NCBI GenBank assembly: GCA_039809105.1
Contig: JBDHUJ010000002.1
Location: 1 to 59,091, forward strand
DNA length: 59,091 nucleotides
Direction: 5' to 3'
Origin: JBDHUJ01 sp039809105
GTDB taxonomy: Bacteria; Patescibacteriota; Saccharimonadia; Saccharimonadales; UBA4665
Positions 7,693 through 14,900 of this stretch are shown here, in pieces. How positions within the stretch are numbered: the first letter of the stretch is position 1; every line of letters starts with the position of its first letter. A model generated the notes under the pieces. That model was not told where the DNA came from. It worked only from the letters and a program-made list of their open reading frames with translations, and ran no database searches. The translations under genes were made by a program, and so were the position numbers.

Positions 7693-7709
7693 AAGGTGGA
7701 TTGCCCGGC

Positions 7710-8483
7710 TTATTCGGCGGCGCTGCCGCGGATGATGTAGTCCAAACCAGCGAGGTAATCGCGTTCCTGGGCTGCGGCGCTGCGGTCACTATCGTCAGGG
7801 CCAAGCGCCTGCGCCATGTGCGGGTACGGCGCCAGGAATTCGCTGAGGTCGAACTGCGCCATTTCTTCGTCGGTCGGTGCAGCCTGCTCTTCGATGACAT
7901 AGCCGAAGGTATAAGTAGTAGCGGTTGTCATTATCTGCCGGGCTTCTTTGAGCGACAAGCCGGCGCTGCTGAGTGAAATAAGCCCGCATTCCAGCGACTT
8001 CGCCAGCGTTACTGCCGGGTATAAATGCGCACCGGCCACAACACGAGCGCCGTCGGGGTAGGCTAGCATCGCCCGGCGCAGGCGTACCATGTGGTTACGC
8101 AACCAATCCTGCCAGGTTTCGTCGTCCGTGCGCGGTTCCAGCGTGACGAACTCTTTTTCCAAAATGGCTTCGGCCATGTGGTCGACCAGCTCCTCTTTGT
8201 TTTTGAAGTGCCAGTAGAGCGCCGGGGCTTGCATGTCGAGCTTGGCAGCCAGTTTACGTAACGTGATACTTGCCAGGCCGTCTTCCTTGAGCAGTTCGAG
8301 CGCGGCTTCAATAATCCGCTGCTGGCTGACACTCGGTTTCCCCGCCTTGCGCTCCAGCTTTTCCTGCATCTGCTCAAACCTTCGGTTGATTTTCTCCTGC
8401 TCGCGAGCCATGATTTGCTGCGTGTGCAAGCGCGCCGCTTCCAGCTTCGCCATGTCGCGTTCGAATTTGTCTCGTCTCATCAT
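7710..8483 (-). CDS. TetR family repressor with coiled-coil N-terminal extension
   Basis: The 257-residue protein has a DNA-binding domain from about residue 52, with the helix-turn-helix I-T-L-R-K-L-A-A-K-L...A-L-Y-W-H-F-K-N-K-E-E-L (about 73-100), and a C-terminal ligand/dimer domain of the TetR_C type. The first 48 residues are an extra charged helix rich in Glu, Arg and Gln, unusual for TetR and likely a coiled coil. It is divergent from the DrrAB efflux genes, and two identical-type palindromes fill the shared promoter, so it should repress both. A TAAAAT box eight bases before the ATG indicates a leaderless message. Confidence 0.93.
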   Translation of the reverse strand: MMRRDKFERDMAKLEAARLHTQQIMAREQEKINRRFEQMQEKLERKAGKPSVSQQRIIEAALELLKEDGLASITLRKLAAKLDMQAPALYWHFKNKEELVDHMAEAILEKEFVTLEPRTDDETWQDWLRNHMVRLRRAMLAYPDGARVVAGAHLYPAVTLAKSLECGLISLSSAGLSLKEARQIMTTATTYTFGYVIEEQAAPTDEEMAQFDLSEFLAPYPHMAQALGPDDSDRSAAAQERDYLAGLDYIIRGSAAE

Positions 8484-8514
8484 ATGCGGTTATTTTAGCA
8501 CTTGACGCTGGAAT

Positions 8515-8559
8515 TTAACAGTGTTAAGTTGTAAGTACTACTTTATTTAACAATGTTAA
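8515..8559. promoter_or_regulatory. Tandem TetR operators between tetR and drrA
   Basis: TTAACAGTGTTAA (8515-8527) and TTAACAATGTTAA (8547-8559) are two 13-base palindromes with identical arms TTAACA/TGTTAA, centres 32 bases (about three helical turns) apart. They cover the region between the two divergent starts; the second abuts the ribosome site of drrA. Two repressor dimers on the same face would shut off both directions. Confidence 0.85.
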
Positions 8560-8567
8560 GGATGCAT

Positions 8568-9548
8568 ATGAAGCAACCCAAAACCTCTGCTCTTGCGGTC
8601 GAAGCCACCGGCTTGGTCAAGACCTTCGGCGACAACCGCGCGGTCGACGGTGTCGACCTCCGTGTCCCGACGGGAACGATTTACGGTGTACTGGGCCCGA
8701 ACGGCGCGGGTAAGACCACTACTATAAACATGCTCGCCACCCTCCTGAAATCGGACGGTGGCAGCGCCAAGATTTTCGGGCACGATGTCGAAAAAGAAGC
8801 GCAGATTGTGCGCCAGCTCATCGGCGTCACCGGCCAGTTCGCCAGCGTCGACGAAACGCTCAGCGCCACCGAAAACCTCATCATCTTCAGCCGTCTGCTG
8901 GGTCTGAGCAAAGCTGACGCCAAGCAGAAGACCGCCGAACTGCTCGAAGAATTCGGCCTGACCGAAGCTGCCAAGCGCCCATTGGCTAAATTCAGCGGTG
9001 GTATGCGGCGGCGCTTGGACCTGGCTGCCAGCCTTATCGCCCAGCCGCCGCTCATCTTCCTGGACGAGCCGACTACCGGGCTCGACCCGCGTACCCGCGC
9101 GCAGATGTGGGACACTATCCGCCGCCTGGTCTCGACTGGTTCCACGGTCGTACTGACTACGCAGTATCTCGACGAGGCCGACCAGTTGGCAGACCGCATC
9201 GCCGTCATCGACCGCGGCAAAGTCGTGGCCGAAGGTACCCCAGATGAACTGAAAGCTTCCATCGGCAACTCGACCTTGCAGCTACGGCTCAAAGACGCCA
9301 AGCGGACACCCGAAGCCCTGCAGTTCGTCAAGCAAGTGCTCGGCACGGCCGGCACCTCGCCCGAAGGCGGTTCCATAACCGCGCCGATGCCCGATGCCGA
9401 CGCTGTCACCGACCTGCTGGTGGCGCTGAAGTCACACAAGATACACCTCAGCGAAGTCAGCGTGCAGAAGCCGACGCTCGACGAAGTCTTCTTGACCATA
9501 ACCGGACATGATACCAAAAGTGATGCAAACGAGGAGGTAGCAGCATGA
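8568..9548 (+). CDS. drrA: ABC transporter ATP-binding protein, DrrA type
   Basis: This ATPase (326 residues from the chosen start) energises drug export with the permease encoded next. Walker A G-P-N-G-A-G-K-T-T is at residues 43-51, the signature F-S-G-G-M-R-R-R-L near 143, Walker B L-I-F-L-D-E-P-T-T-G-L-D-P near 165 and a switch His-type region after it. The C-terminal extension of about 90 residues is the DrrA-type domain. An AAGGA site lies five bases before the ATG at 8568; earlier ATGs lie inside or next to the operator. The stop overlaps the permease start. Substrate is unknown; daunorubicin-type drugs are only the family prototype. Confidence 0.93.
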   Translation: MKQPKTSALAVEATGLVKTFGDNRAVDGVDLRVPTGTIYGVLGPNGAGKTTTINMLATLLKSDGGSAKIFGHDVEKEAQIVRQLIGVTGQFASVDETLSATENLIIFSRLLGLSKADAKQKTAELLEEFGLTEAAKRPLAKFSGGMRRRLDLAASLIAQPPLIFLDEPTTGLDPRTRAQMWDTIRRLVSTGSTVVLTTQYLDEADQLADRIAVIDRGKVVAEGTPDELKASIGNSTLQLRLKDAKRTPEALQFVKQVLGTAGTSPEGGSITAPMPDADAVTDLLVALKSHKIHLSEVSVQKPTLDEVFLTITGHDTKSDANEEVAA

Positions 9549-10363
9549 ACGCGACTACACAGATAATTCCTGGCGCCGAGCGCCAGTTAAAAAACTACAC
9601 CAGCTTGGGGCAAACGCTGCGCAATTCGCTGACCATGGGCTACCGTGGCCTGCTTAAATTCCGCCGCACGCCCGAGCAGTTCTTCGACGTCGTGCTGCAA
9701 CCGATTCTGTTCACCCCGATGTTCACCTACATATTCGGCGGCGCGATTGCCGGGGGCACCGCAGCTTACTTGCCTATCATCATCCCCGGCATTTTGGTTC
9801 AGACCATTATCACCGCCACCGTGGTGACTGGCGTGCAGTTGCGCGAAGACATGGAAAAGGGCGTATTCAATCGCTTCCGTTCCTTGCCAATCGCCCGCAT
9901 CGCGCCACTGGCCGGAGCGCTGATGGCCGACACCGTCCGCTACCTTATCGCCACCGTCATTACGTTCGCGATGGGGTACCTGATGGGCTATCGCCCCGGT
10001 GCAGGTCTGGGCGGCATCGTGGCCGGCGGCTTGCTAGTCATTTTCTTCGCCTGGTGCCTTAGCTGGATATTCGCCTTTTTCGGCATGATAGCCCGCACCG
10101 CTTCGAGCGTGCAGGGGATTTCGCTCATCATCCTGTTCCCACTCACGTTCCTTTCCAACGCGTTCGTGCCGGTAAGTACCATGCCCGGCTGGTTGCAGGC
10201 ATTTGTCAAAATCAATCCTGTTTCGCACCTGATTAGCGCCGTCCGGCAATTCGCCACCTACGGCACTATCGGTTCGGATTTCTGGTTCTGCCTCCTCGGT
10301 GCGGTCGTCATAGTCGCTATCTTTGCGCCCTTGACCGTCCGCGCCTACATGCGCCGCGCGTAA
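9545..10363 (+). CDS. drrB: ABC-2 type permease, DrrB type
   Basis: The 272-residue protein has six membrane helices in the ABC-2 pattern, with an N-terminal cytosolic amphipathic part and the family motif region L-R-E-D-M-E-K-G-V-F-N-R-F-R-S-L-P-I (about 98-115) that docks on the ATPase. Near the end, L-S-N-A-F-V-P-V-S-T-M-P-G-W-L-Q-A is the conserved loop before the last helices. The start ATG overlaps the drrA stop (ATGA), so the two subunits are made together. It would form the membrane channel of the drug exporter controlled by the TetR protein at 7710. Confidence 0.92.
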   Translation: MNATTQIIPGAERQLKNYTSLGQTLRNSLTMGYRGLLKFRRTPEQFFDVVLQPILFTPMFTYIFGGAIAGGTAAYLPIIIPGILVQTIITATVVTGVQLREDMEKGVFNRFRSLPIARIAPLAGALMADTVRYLIATVITFAMGYLMGYRPGAGLGGIVAGGLLVIFFAWCLSWIFAFFGMIARTASSVQGISLIILFPLTFLSNAFVPVSTMPGWLQAFVKINPVSHLISAVRQFATYGTIGSDFWFCLLGAVVIVAIFAPLTVRAYMRRA

Positions 10364-10368
10364 TTACT

Positions 10369-10541
10369 TAACCCGAGCTCGACATACCTGTCGAGCTCTT
10401 TAGGGAAGGGCTCGCCCTTCCCACTTTCTTTTGAAATGAATTCAAAAGAAAGCTCCCATCCCCTAAAGTTCGGGCTTACGCCCTCGTTCGCTATCGCTCA
10501 TATATGGAGAAGGGGGAGTATCGCTTACGTCGGGCGGGGGG
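10369..10541. repeat. Structured element family 2, copy 1
   Basis: A chain of hairpins between convergent genes: GAGCTCGACA/TGTCGAGCTC (from 10375), GGGAAGGG/CCCTTCCC with CTCG loop, CTTTCTTTTGAA/TTCAAAAGAAAG, then GGGC/GCCC and a conserved tail TAAAGTTCGGGCTTACGCCC. The outer AACCC (left) and GGGTT (right) can close the whole unit. The copies at 27857 and 50001 keep the layout while changing both sides of the stems. Confidence 0.75.
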
Positions 10542-11222
10542 TTACTTAGCCCAGGCGAATGCTGCCAGCAGTACGGCGAACCCGTTGATGGTCCAGTGGA
10601 CGAGTATAGGCGCGAGCAGGCTGTCGCTGCGACGTCGAAGTTCGCACAGCAGCACCCCTGCCCCATACGTCACTAGCACCGTGCCCGCGATGAGCGGCGC
10701 CCGGCCAAGACCGAAACCGCCGACCGAAATCGCGGCCGCGTTGACGCTGAGTGACGGTGCGATATGCCACAGGCCGAACAGCACCGAAGATACCTGTGTC
10801 GCTGTCCGCGCACCGCGTGCCCGGCACACATACCCCCAGACCAGACCGCGGAACAACAACTCTTCGAACAGGACCGTCTCCAGCGGTATGACGCCCAGCG
10901 CGAACACGAGCGCAAGCCAGAAACCATAGTGGTACCGCTCGTCTCGGAACACGTCCGGCGCGACCAGGACCGCCACCAGCAAGCCCGCCGCGATAACCAT
11001 CGACACGCGCAGCCCCAGCAGCAACCCGCTCCGAGCCCGCGTGCGACTTAGCCCAAGTTCACCACGCTTCAGCTTGCTGAGTGCTATCAGCCCAAAAAGC
11101 ATCATATAGGTTACGATGCCGGCGCCCAACCGCGCCCAGCCATGCGTCTGCGTCAGCAGCACATTGCACGCCACCAAAAACGCACCGAACAAAACCGCCC
11201 AGATTCCCCGCTTCATTGCCAT
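10542..11222 (-). CDS. CPBP family intramembrane metalloprotease
   Basis: The 226-residue protein has about seven membrane helices and the CPBP (Abi, Rce1-like) motifs: E-E-L-L-F-R-G (near residue 121) and F-G-L-W-H-I-A-P (near 150), with Glu and His as metal and catalytic ligands inside the membrane. In bacteria such proteases are linked to peptide maturation, bacteriocin self-protection or unknown processes; no partner peptide is evident nearby. It is transcribed towards drrB, with structured element family 2 between the stops. Confidence 0.88.
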   Translation of the reverse strand: MAMKRGIWAVLFGAFLVACNVLLTQTHGWARLGAGIVTYMMLFGLIALSKLKRGELGLSRTRARSGLLLGLRVSMVIAAGLLVAVLVAPDVFRDERYHYGFWLALVFALGVIPLETVLFEELLFRGLVWGYVCRARGARTATQVSSVLFGLWHIAPSLSVNAAAISVGGFGLGRAPLIAGTVLVTYGAGVLLCELRRRSDSLLAPILVHWTINGFAVLLAAFAWAK

Positions 11223-11226
11223 GCTT

Positions 11227-11652
11227 TCATGATACGCCGTACTGGCGTTTCATGTCGCGGAACGAAGTGCCTATGAGCTGGCGGAGGACGGCTGGGCCGA
11301 CATCCGCCAGTTTGTTTATATACAGACAACCCTTGCCGGTTTTGTGTTTGCCTAGTTTTGCGAGATGCTCGGCGTATTGGTCAACATTTAAACCGAGGTA
11401 CAGTGTCAGCGCAGTTTTGCGCGGCGAAAAACCGGTCAGTGGCCAGTCGCCTTCTTGGCTGCTCCGTTCGGACTTGTAGTGGTACTGCCCAAAACCGATG
11501 ATGCTCGCGCCCCACATTTTGGCCGGCTCACCGGTAACTTCCGTAAACAGCTTTAGCAGCTCGAAACTATCCGCCCGCTTGCCAGCGTCTGGCACAGCAT
11601 TCAAAAAATCTTCAACACTTGCATCATTCACTTTAGTCTTGAGTTCGCTCAT
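11227..11652 (-). CDS. DUF1801 (YdhG-like) protein
   Basis: The 141-residue soluble protein matches DUF1801: D-S-F-E-L-L-K-L-F-T-E-V-T-G-E-P-A-K-M-W-G-A-S-I-I-G-F-G near residues 28-55, then F-S-P-R-K-T-A-L-T-L-Y and K-T-G-K-G-C-L-Y-I-N-K-L. The function of the fold is unknown, though it is common and often near stress genes. A TAGTAT box ends six bases before the ATG (leaderless). The gene ends five bases before the start of the CPBP gene, so the two may be one transcript. Confidence 0.9.
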   Translation of the reverse strand: MSELKTKVNDASVEDFLNAVPDAGKRADSFELLKLFTEVTGEPAKMWGASIIGFGQYHYKSERSSQEGDWPLTGFSPRKTALTLYLGLNVDQYAEHLAKLGKHKTGKGCLYINKLADVGPAVLRQLIGTSFRDMKRQYGVS

Positions 11653-11729
11653 ATCCCCATACTACCAGACCTCAACCACACGTAATATGACCGATTTTAC
11701 AAAAACCTTTCACGGCTCCGGCAATGTTT

Positions 11730-12119
11730 TCACGGAAGTCTTACGCTACCGTACTCTTCGTCGGTGACGTGAGTGCCCCAGATGGTGTCGTCGCCTTCCC
11801 ACACTGCCAGGTGGACCATAAAGCTGTCGGGCGAGGCGCCGTGCCAGTGTTCGATGCCCGGCGCAGTGTAGATAGTATCGCCGGGTTTCAAAGTCTGCAC
11901 TTCACCGCCCCGTTCCTGGACTAGCGCCGTGCCTTCCACGACATGTAGGTGCTGACCCAGGGAGTGGCTGTGCCAAGCGGTGCGAGCACCTGGTGCAAAG
12001 TGCACCGAGGCCATGCGCACGCGCGAAGGCTCTTCGCCGCTCAGAATTATGGTCGGGTAGACATCGCCCGTAAACCATTCGGCCGGCCCTTTGGATGTTT
12101 TCGGTTCGATTTTCTTCAT
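11730..12119 (-). CDS. Cupin-domain protein
   Basis: The 129-residue single-domain cupin has metal motif 1 W-H-S-H-S-L-G-Q-H-L-H-V-V-E-G (about 49-63, with His ligands) and motif 2 P-G-D-T-I-Y-T-A-P-G-I-E-H-W-H-G (about 79-94). This layout is that of mandelonitrile-lyase-like or carboxymuconolactone-linked cupins, so a small-molecule enzyme is likely but the reaction is not known. It is the last gene of the aldehyde-type operon starting with the dehydrogenase at 13556; its ATG overlaps the stop of the DUF2255 gene (ATGA). Confidence 0.9.
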   Translation of the reverse strand: MKKIEPKTSKGPAEWFTGDVYPTIILSGEEPSRVRMASVHFAPGARTAWHSHSLGQHLHVVEGTALVQERGGEVQTLKPGDTIYTAPGIEHWHGASPDSFMVHLAVWEGDDTIWGTHVTDEEYGSVRLP

Positions 12120-12505
12120 GCGTTCTCCTGCGAATTTATCGGCACCAGTCGCACTGTGGCGGCCTGCACTGGTGGCTCCAGCATCGGTGGCGTATAGGGA
12201 CTGCCGGCGTATTTCTGCCGATAGCCCTCGTCGACCGCGCTGTTCGTTTCGGAGTCTGCCGGGAACTCGAACGTCACGTCTTTTTCAACGCCGCCGGATG
12301 TGATTCGCCCATGCCCGGCAGCTTTCGCCGCCGTATACCATCGCCCCTCGACGCCATTATACGAGCGGGCATATAGTTGATCCCCCGCTTGCACCGCCCA
12401 TATGCGCGTCGGCGCATGCATCTCGCCGTCGGCGTTCGGTATAGCTATATACAGGTCCTGGTCGCCGGCGATTGCCGCCAGCTCTTCGTTTGTCCATTTA
12501 CTCAT
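12116..12505 (-). CDS. DUF2255 family protein
   Basis: The 129-residue protein matches DUF2255: W-T-N-E-E-L near the start, I-W-A-V-Q-A-G-D-Q-L-Y-A-R-S-Y-N-G-V-E-G-R-W-Y in the middle and V-D-E-G-Y-R-Q-K-Y near the end, a flavin-reductase-like split-barrel style. Role unknown. A GGAGG site lies five bases before the ATG at 12503-12505, which is why this start is chosen over one 21 bases earlier. Middle gene of the dehydrogenase-DUF2255-cupin operon. Confidence 0.85.
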   Translation of the reverse strand: MSKWTNEELAAIAGDQDLYIAIPNADGEMHAPTRIWAVQAGDQLYARSYNGVEGRWYTAAKAAGHGRITSGGVEKDVTFEFPADSETNSAVDEGYRQKYAGSPYTPPMLEPPVQAATVRLVPINSQENA

Positions 12506-12515
12506 AGGTGCCTCC

Positions 12516-13556
12516 TTATACTTCACTGACTTTTAGGAGTGATTTTATGGCGCGGCGTTCGTCCATGGCAGCGTAGGCTTCTTTGATATCTGCCAGCTCG
12601 ACGGTCAAGTCGAAGACGCGCCCCGGATTGATGCGACCAGCCAAGACATCGTCGAGCAGTTCCGGGATGTACGCCCGGGCATGTGCGATGCCGCCGCGCA
12701 GTCCGACGTTCTTCCAAAAGGCAGTTTCGTATTTAAAATTCTTGTAATTCGGCACTCCCACCGCGCCGACCATCCCGCCCGGCCGGGTAATAGCTACTGC
12801 GGTCTCTATCGCTTCGTCGCTGCCGACACACTCCAGGGCTGCGTTGACGCCGACCCCGTCGGTCAGTTCCATGACTTTTGTTACGGCATCTTCGCCACGT
12901 TCTTCTACGATGTCCGTTGCGCCGAACTCCTTCGCAACTTTTTGCCGGGCCGGGTTACGGCTGAGTGCGATGATTCTTTTTGCACCCAGCTTTTTCGCCG
13001 CGATAATACCGCATAGCCCCACGGCGCCGTCACCCACGACGGCAACAGTATCACCTTGTTTGACTCCAGCGCTGACGGCTGCATGATAGCCAGTACACAT
13101 CACGTCCGAAAGAGCGGTGAATGATGCTAACTGCTCCTCAGTAAATGCTTTGCCCGGAACCTTGACGAGTGTCGCATCTGCGAACGGCGAGCGGACGAAT
13201 TCTCCTTGGCCGCCATCCGTACCTCCGCCGCTGAAGGCAGCTCCGTGAGGGCAATTCGCCGTCTGGCCCGCCAGACAATATTCACAGGTTCCGTCGTTGT
13301 ACCGGAACGGCGCGATTACGAAATCACCCGGCTTTAAGTCCTTCACATCCGTACCGACCCTATCGATAACACCGATAAATTCGTGCCCGATTATCTCGCT
13401 TGGGTGCGGATTGATGCCGCGGTAATACCATAGGTCCGAACCACAGACGCAGCCCCTCACGACGCGCACTATCGCATCAGTTTGTTCCTGGATTTCCGGA
13501 TCCGGCCGGTCACCGAGTTCCACCTTACCTTTTCCTTTGAATAATGTTGCTTTCAT
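12516..13556 (-). CDS. Zinc-dependent alcohol dehydrogenase (MDR family)
   Basis: The 346-residue medium-chain dehydrogenase oxidises alcohols or reduces aldehydes with NAD(P). Catalytic zinc ligands are Cys in V-C-G-S-D-L (near residue 38), G-H-E in I-I-G-H-E-F (near 57) and a later Cys; the structural zinc lobe here keeps only part of the usual four Cys (C-E-Y-C and N-C-P-H-G). The nucleotide fold G-D-G-A-V-G-L is near 163. A GGAGG site precedes the ATG at 13554-13556. It follows an AdhR-like MerR regulator, so a role in aldehyde detoxification is a fair inference. Confidence 0.9.
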   Translation of the reverse strand: MKATLFKGKGKVELGDRPDPEIQEQTDAIVRVVRGCVCGSDLWYYRGINPHPSEIIGHEFIGVIDRVGTDVKDLKPGDFVIAPFRYNDGTCEYCLAGQTANCPHGAAFSGGGTDGGQGEFVRSPFADATLVKVPGKAFTEEQLASFTALSDVMCTGYHAAVSAGVKQGDTVAVVGDGAVGLCGIIAAKKLGAKRIIALSRNPARQKVAKEFGATDIVEERGEDAVTKVMELTDGVGVNAALECVGSDEAIETAVAITRPGGMVGAVGVPNYKNFKYETAFWKNVGLRGGIAHARAYIPELLDDVLAGRINPGRVFDLTVELADIKEAYAAMDERRAIKSLLKVSEV

Positions 13557-13576
13557 ACACCCTCCTTTGGATTTGG

Positions 13577-13622
13577 TCGCACAGAACCTACCCATATAAC
13601 TAGGTTTTACATGTCTGTGCGA
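13577..13622 (-). promoter_or_regulatory. Stem-loop between merR and the dehydrogenase gene
   Basis: TCGCACAG/CTGTGCGA (13577-13584, 13615-13622) forms an outer stem and AACCTA/TAGGTT (13585-13590, 13601-13606) an inner one. It lies in the 75-base gap of the operon with no T-run after it, so it may set mRNA stability or partial read-through rather than full termination. Confidence 0.55.
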
Positions 13623-13631
13623 TTAGTTTTG

Positions 13632-14093
13632 TTACAGTTCTTTAGAAAACTTTAAGACTGCCGCTAGTTCGCGTGCCTGGCTGCCGATACGCCGTGCAAG
13701 TTCGTTGTCGTCCGAGGCCACAGCCTGCCAGTAATCGAGCTTCAGCTGCACGTACTCCTGACGAACCTTCAGGATTTTCATTTCCTGTGCAAGGTGCTTC
13801 TTCTGCCGCGCAAGCAGCGCTATTTGCTCGGCAGCGCCTTCTGCGCCTCGATGCCGATTGGCCAAGTAGGTGCGCATATCTCCTATGGACATGCCTGTAG
13901 CACTCAGGCATGCAATCGCATCGAGCACACCTAGGTCATCCTCGCTATACACCCGCTGCTTGCTGCTTAACCCACGTGAAATCGGCTGGATGATGCCAAT
14001 GTTCTCGTAGTACCGCAGCGTACTGGCCGGTAGGCCCGTAACATTCGAAACCTCTTTAATCGTATACGTATGAGTGGTTGCTTGAGTACTCAT
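13632..14093 (-). CDS. MerR family regulator, AdhR/NmlR-like
   Basis: The 153-residue activator has an N-terminal winged helix (T-I-K-E-V-S-N-V-T-G-L-P-A-S-T-L-R-Y-Y-E, residues 11-30) and a coiled-coil dimer region. Cys62 in A-C-L-S-A-T-G-M-S-I aligns with the thiol that senses aldehydes in Bacillus AdhR (I-K-C-M-R-N-A-G-L-S-I). The gene precedes the zinc-alcohol dehydrogenase on the same strand, the same pairing as adhR-adhA. Its own promoter carries a palindrome in an over-long spacer, the mark of MerR control. A TAGACT box six bases before the ATG gives a leaderless mRNA. Confidence 0.9.
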   Translation of the reverse strand: MSTQATTHTYTIKEVSNVTGLPASTLRYYENIGIIQPISRGLSSKQRVYSEDDLGVLDAIACLSATGMSIGDMRTYLANRHRGAEGAAEQIALLARQKKHLAQEMKILKVRQEYVQLKLDYWQAVASDDNELARRIGSQARELAAVLKFSKEL

Positions 14094-14099
14094 ACCTCT

Positions 14100-14129
14100 A
14101 GTCTAGGAACTTAAAGCACTTTAAGTCAA
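14100..14129 (-). promoter_or_regulatory. MerR-type promoter and operator
   Basis: On the minus strand TTGACT and TAGACT are separated by 18 bases, longer than the ideal 17. The perfect palindrome ACTTAAAG-CA-CTTTAAGT (14109-14126) lies in the spacer and overlaps the -35 box. This is how MerR-class activators bind and twist a poorly spaced promoter. Confidence 0.82.
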
Positions 14130-14137
14130 GGGATTTA

Positions 14138-14397
14138 GCCCTGAGGTCTCAAAGTCCCGTCATTCCCGCCCCCGTTAAGCTAGGGATAAGCTCCAGCAGG
14201 ACCCTTAGAAGAAATCCTTCACCGTTCACCATTTTCCGTTCACCGTACATTCACCGTGACCCATTTACCATGAGATGCCGCCCGAACGGTTAACGGTAAA
14301 TAGATAACGCACGGTGAACGGTGAAAGGTAACCGGTAAATGCAACGACTGGATACCAGCCTTCGCGGGGATGACCGTGGGGCCTTGAGAGTCAGGTT
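14138..14397. repeat. Nested repeat: REP-like inverted arms around family 3 element, copy A
   Basis: Outer arms CCTGAGGTCTCAAAG... (from 14140) and ...CCTTGAGAGTCAGG (to 14397) are inverted copies that include GTCATTCCCGC and GCGGGGATGAC, the style of REP sequences. Inside, 14218-14340 is a copy of family 3: a left half built from TTCACC, TTTACC and TTTTCC units and a right half of GGTGAA and GGTAAA units, which can fold back on each other. No gene is seen between 14094 and 14399. Confidence 0.7.
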
Positions 14398-14399
14398 TT

Positions 14400-14822
14400 T
14401 TAATCGGAGAGTTTTTGGAAAGTGAGGGTAGCGAGTTTGTGGAGGATGGTTACGGTAAGGACGACGAAGAGGATGCCGAAGAAACCGTGGATGTAAATGT
14501 AGCCGCTGAACAGCAGGTCGAGCACGCCTATGAAAACGAATTTGGAAATGAACATCACGAACCAGATCGCAAAGAACATCAGTGCCCGGTACAGCGCACC
14601 GGATTTAGGTTTTAGCCACGCGACGATGCGCTTTTTCAGGAGAAATGCGAAGTAAGTCAGCACCTCCAGCACAACCGCTGCCAAGAACATGGTCGAAAAA
14701 CTTTTCGCATACACGATGTCCGTGTAATCCCGAAAGAACCCCAGCACGACTACATATATAAGCGTTCCAACAAACAGTTCGGTAAAGACCTGCTGTTTGG
14801 CGCTCAAAGAACCAGTACTCAT
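14400..14822 (-). CDS. Hypothetical membrane protein
   Basis: The 140-residue protein has four hydrophobic helices (about 20-38, 46-66, 85-108, 112-134) and a basic loop K-K-R-I-V-A-W-L-K-P-K. No family recognised. The frame stays open far upstream, opposite the restriction gene, but a TATAAT box at 14830-14835 lies seven bases before the ATG at 14822, which fixes a leaderless start. It is divergent from the MmeI-type gene at 14901; the two promoters are about 60 bases apart. Confidence 0.75.
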   Translation of the reverse strand: MSTGSLSAKQQVFTELFVGTLIYVVVLGFFRDYTDIVYAKSFSTMFLAAVVLEVLTYFAFLLKKRIVAWLKPKSGALYRALMFFAIWFVMFISKFVFIGVLDLLFSGYIYIHGFFGILFVVLTVTILHKLATLTFQKLSD

Positions 14823-14900
14823 ACCGCCCATTATAAACCAGCACTCCATAGCAAGGTATGCAGTGGCGCGGCAGGAGCAGGCACGGTACACTAGAGGCAT

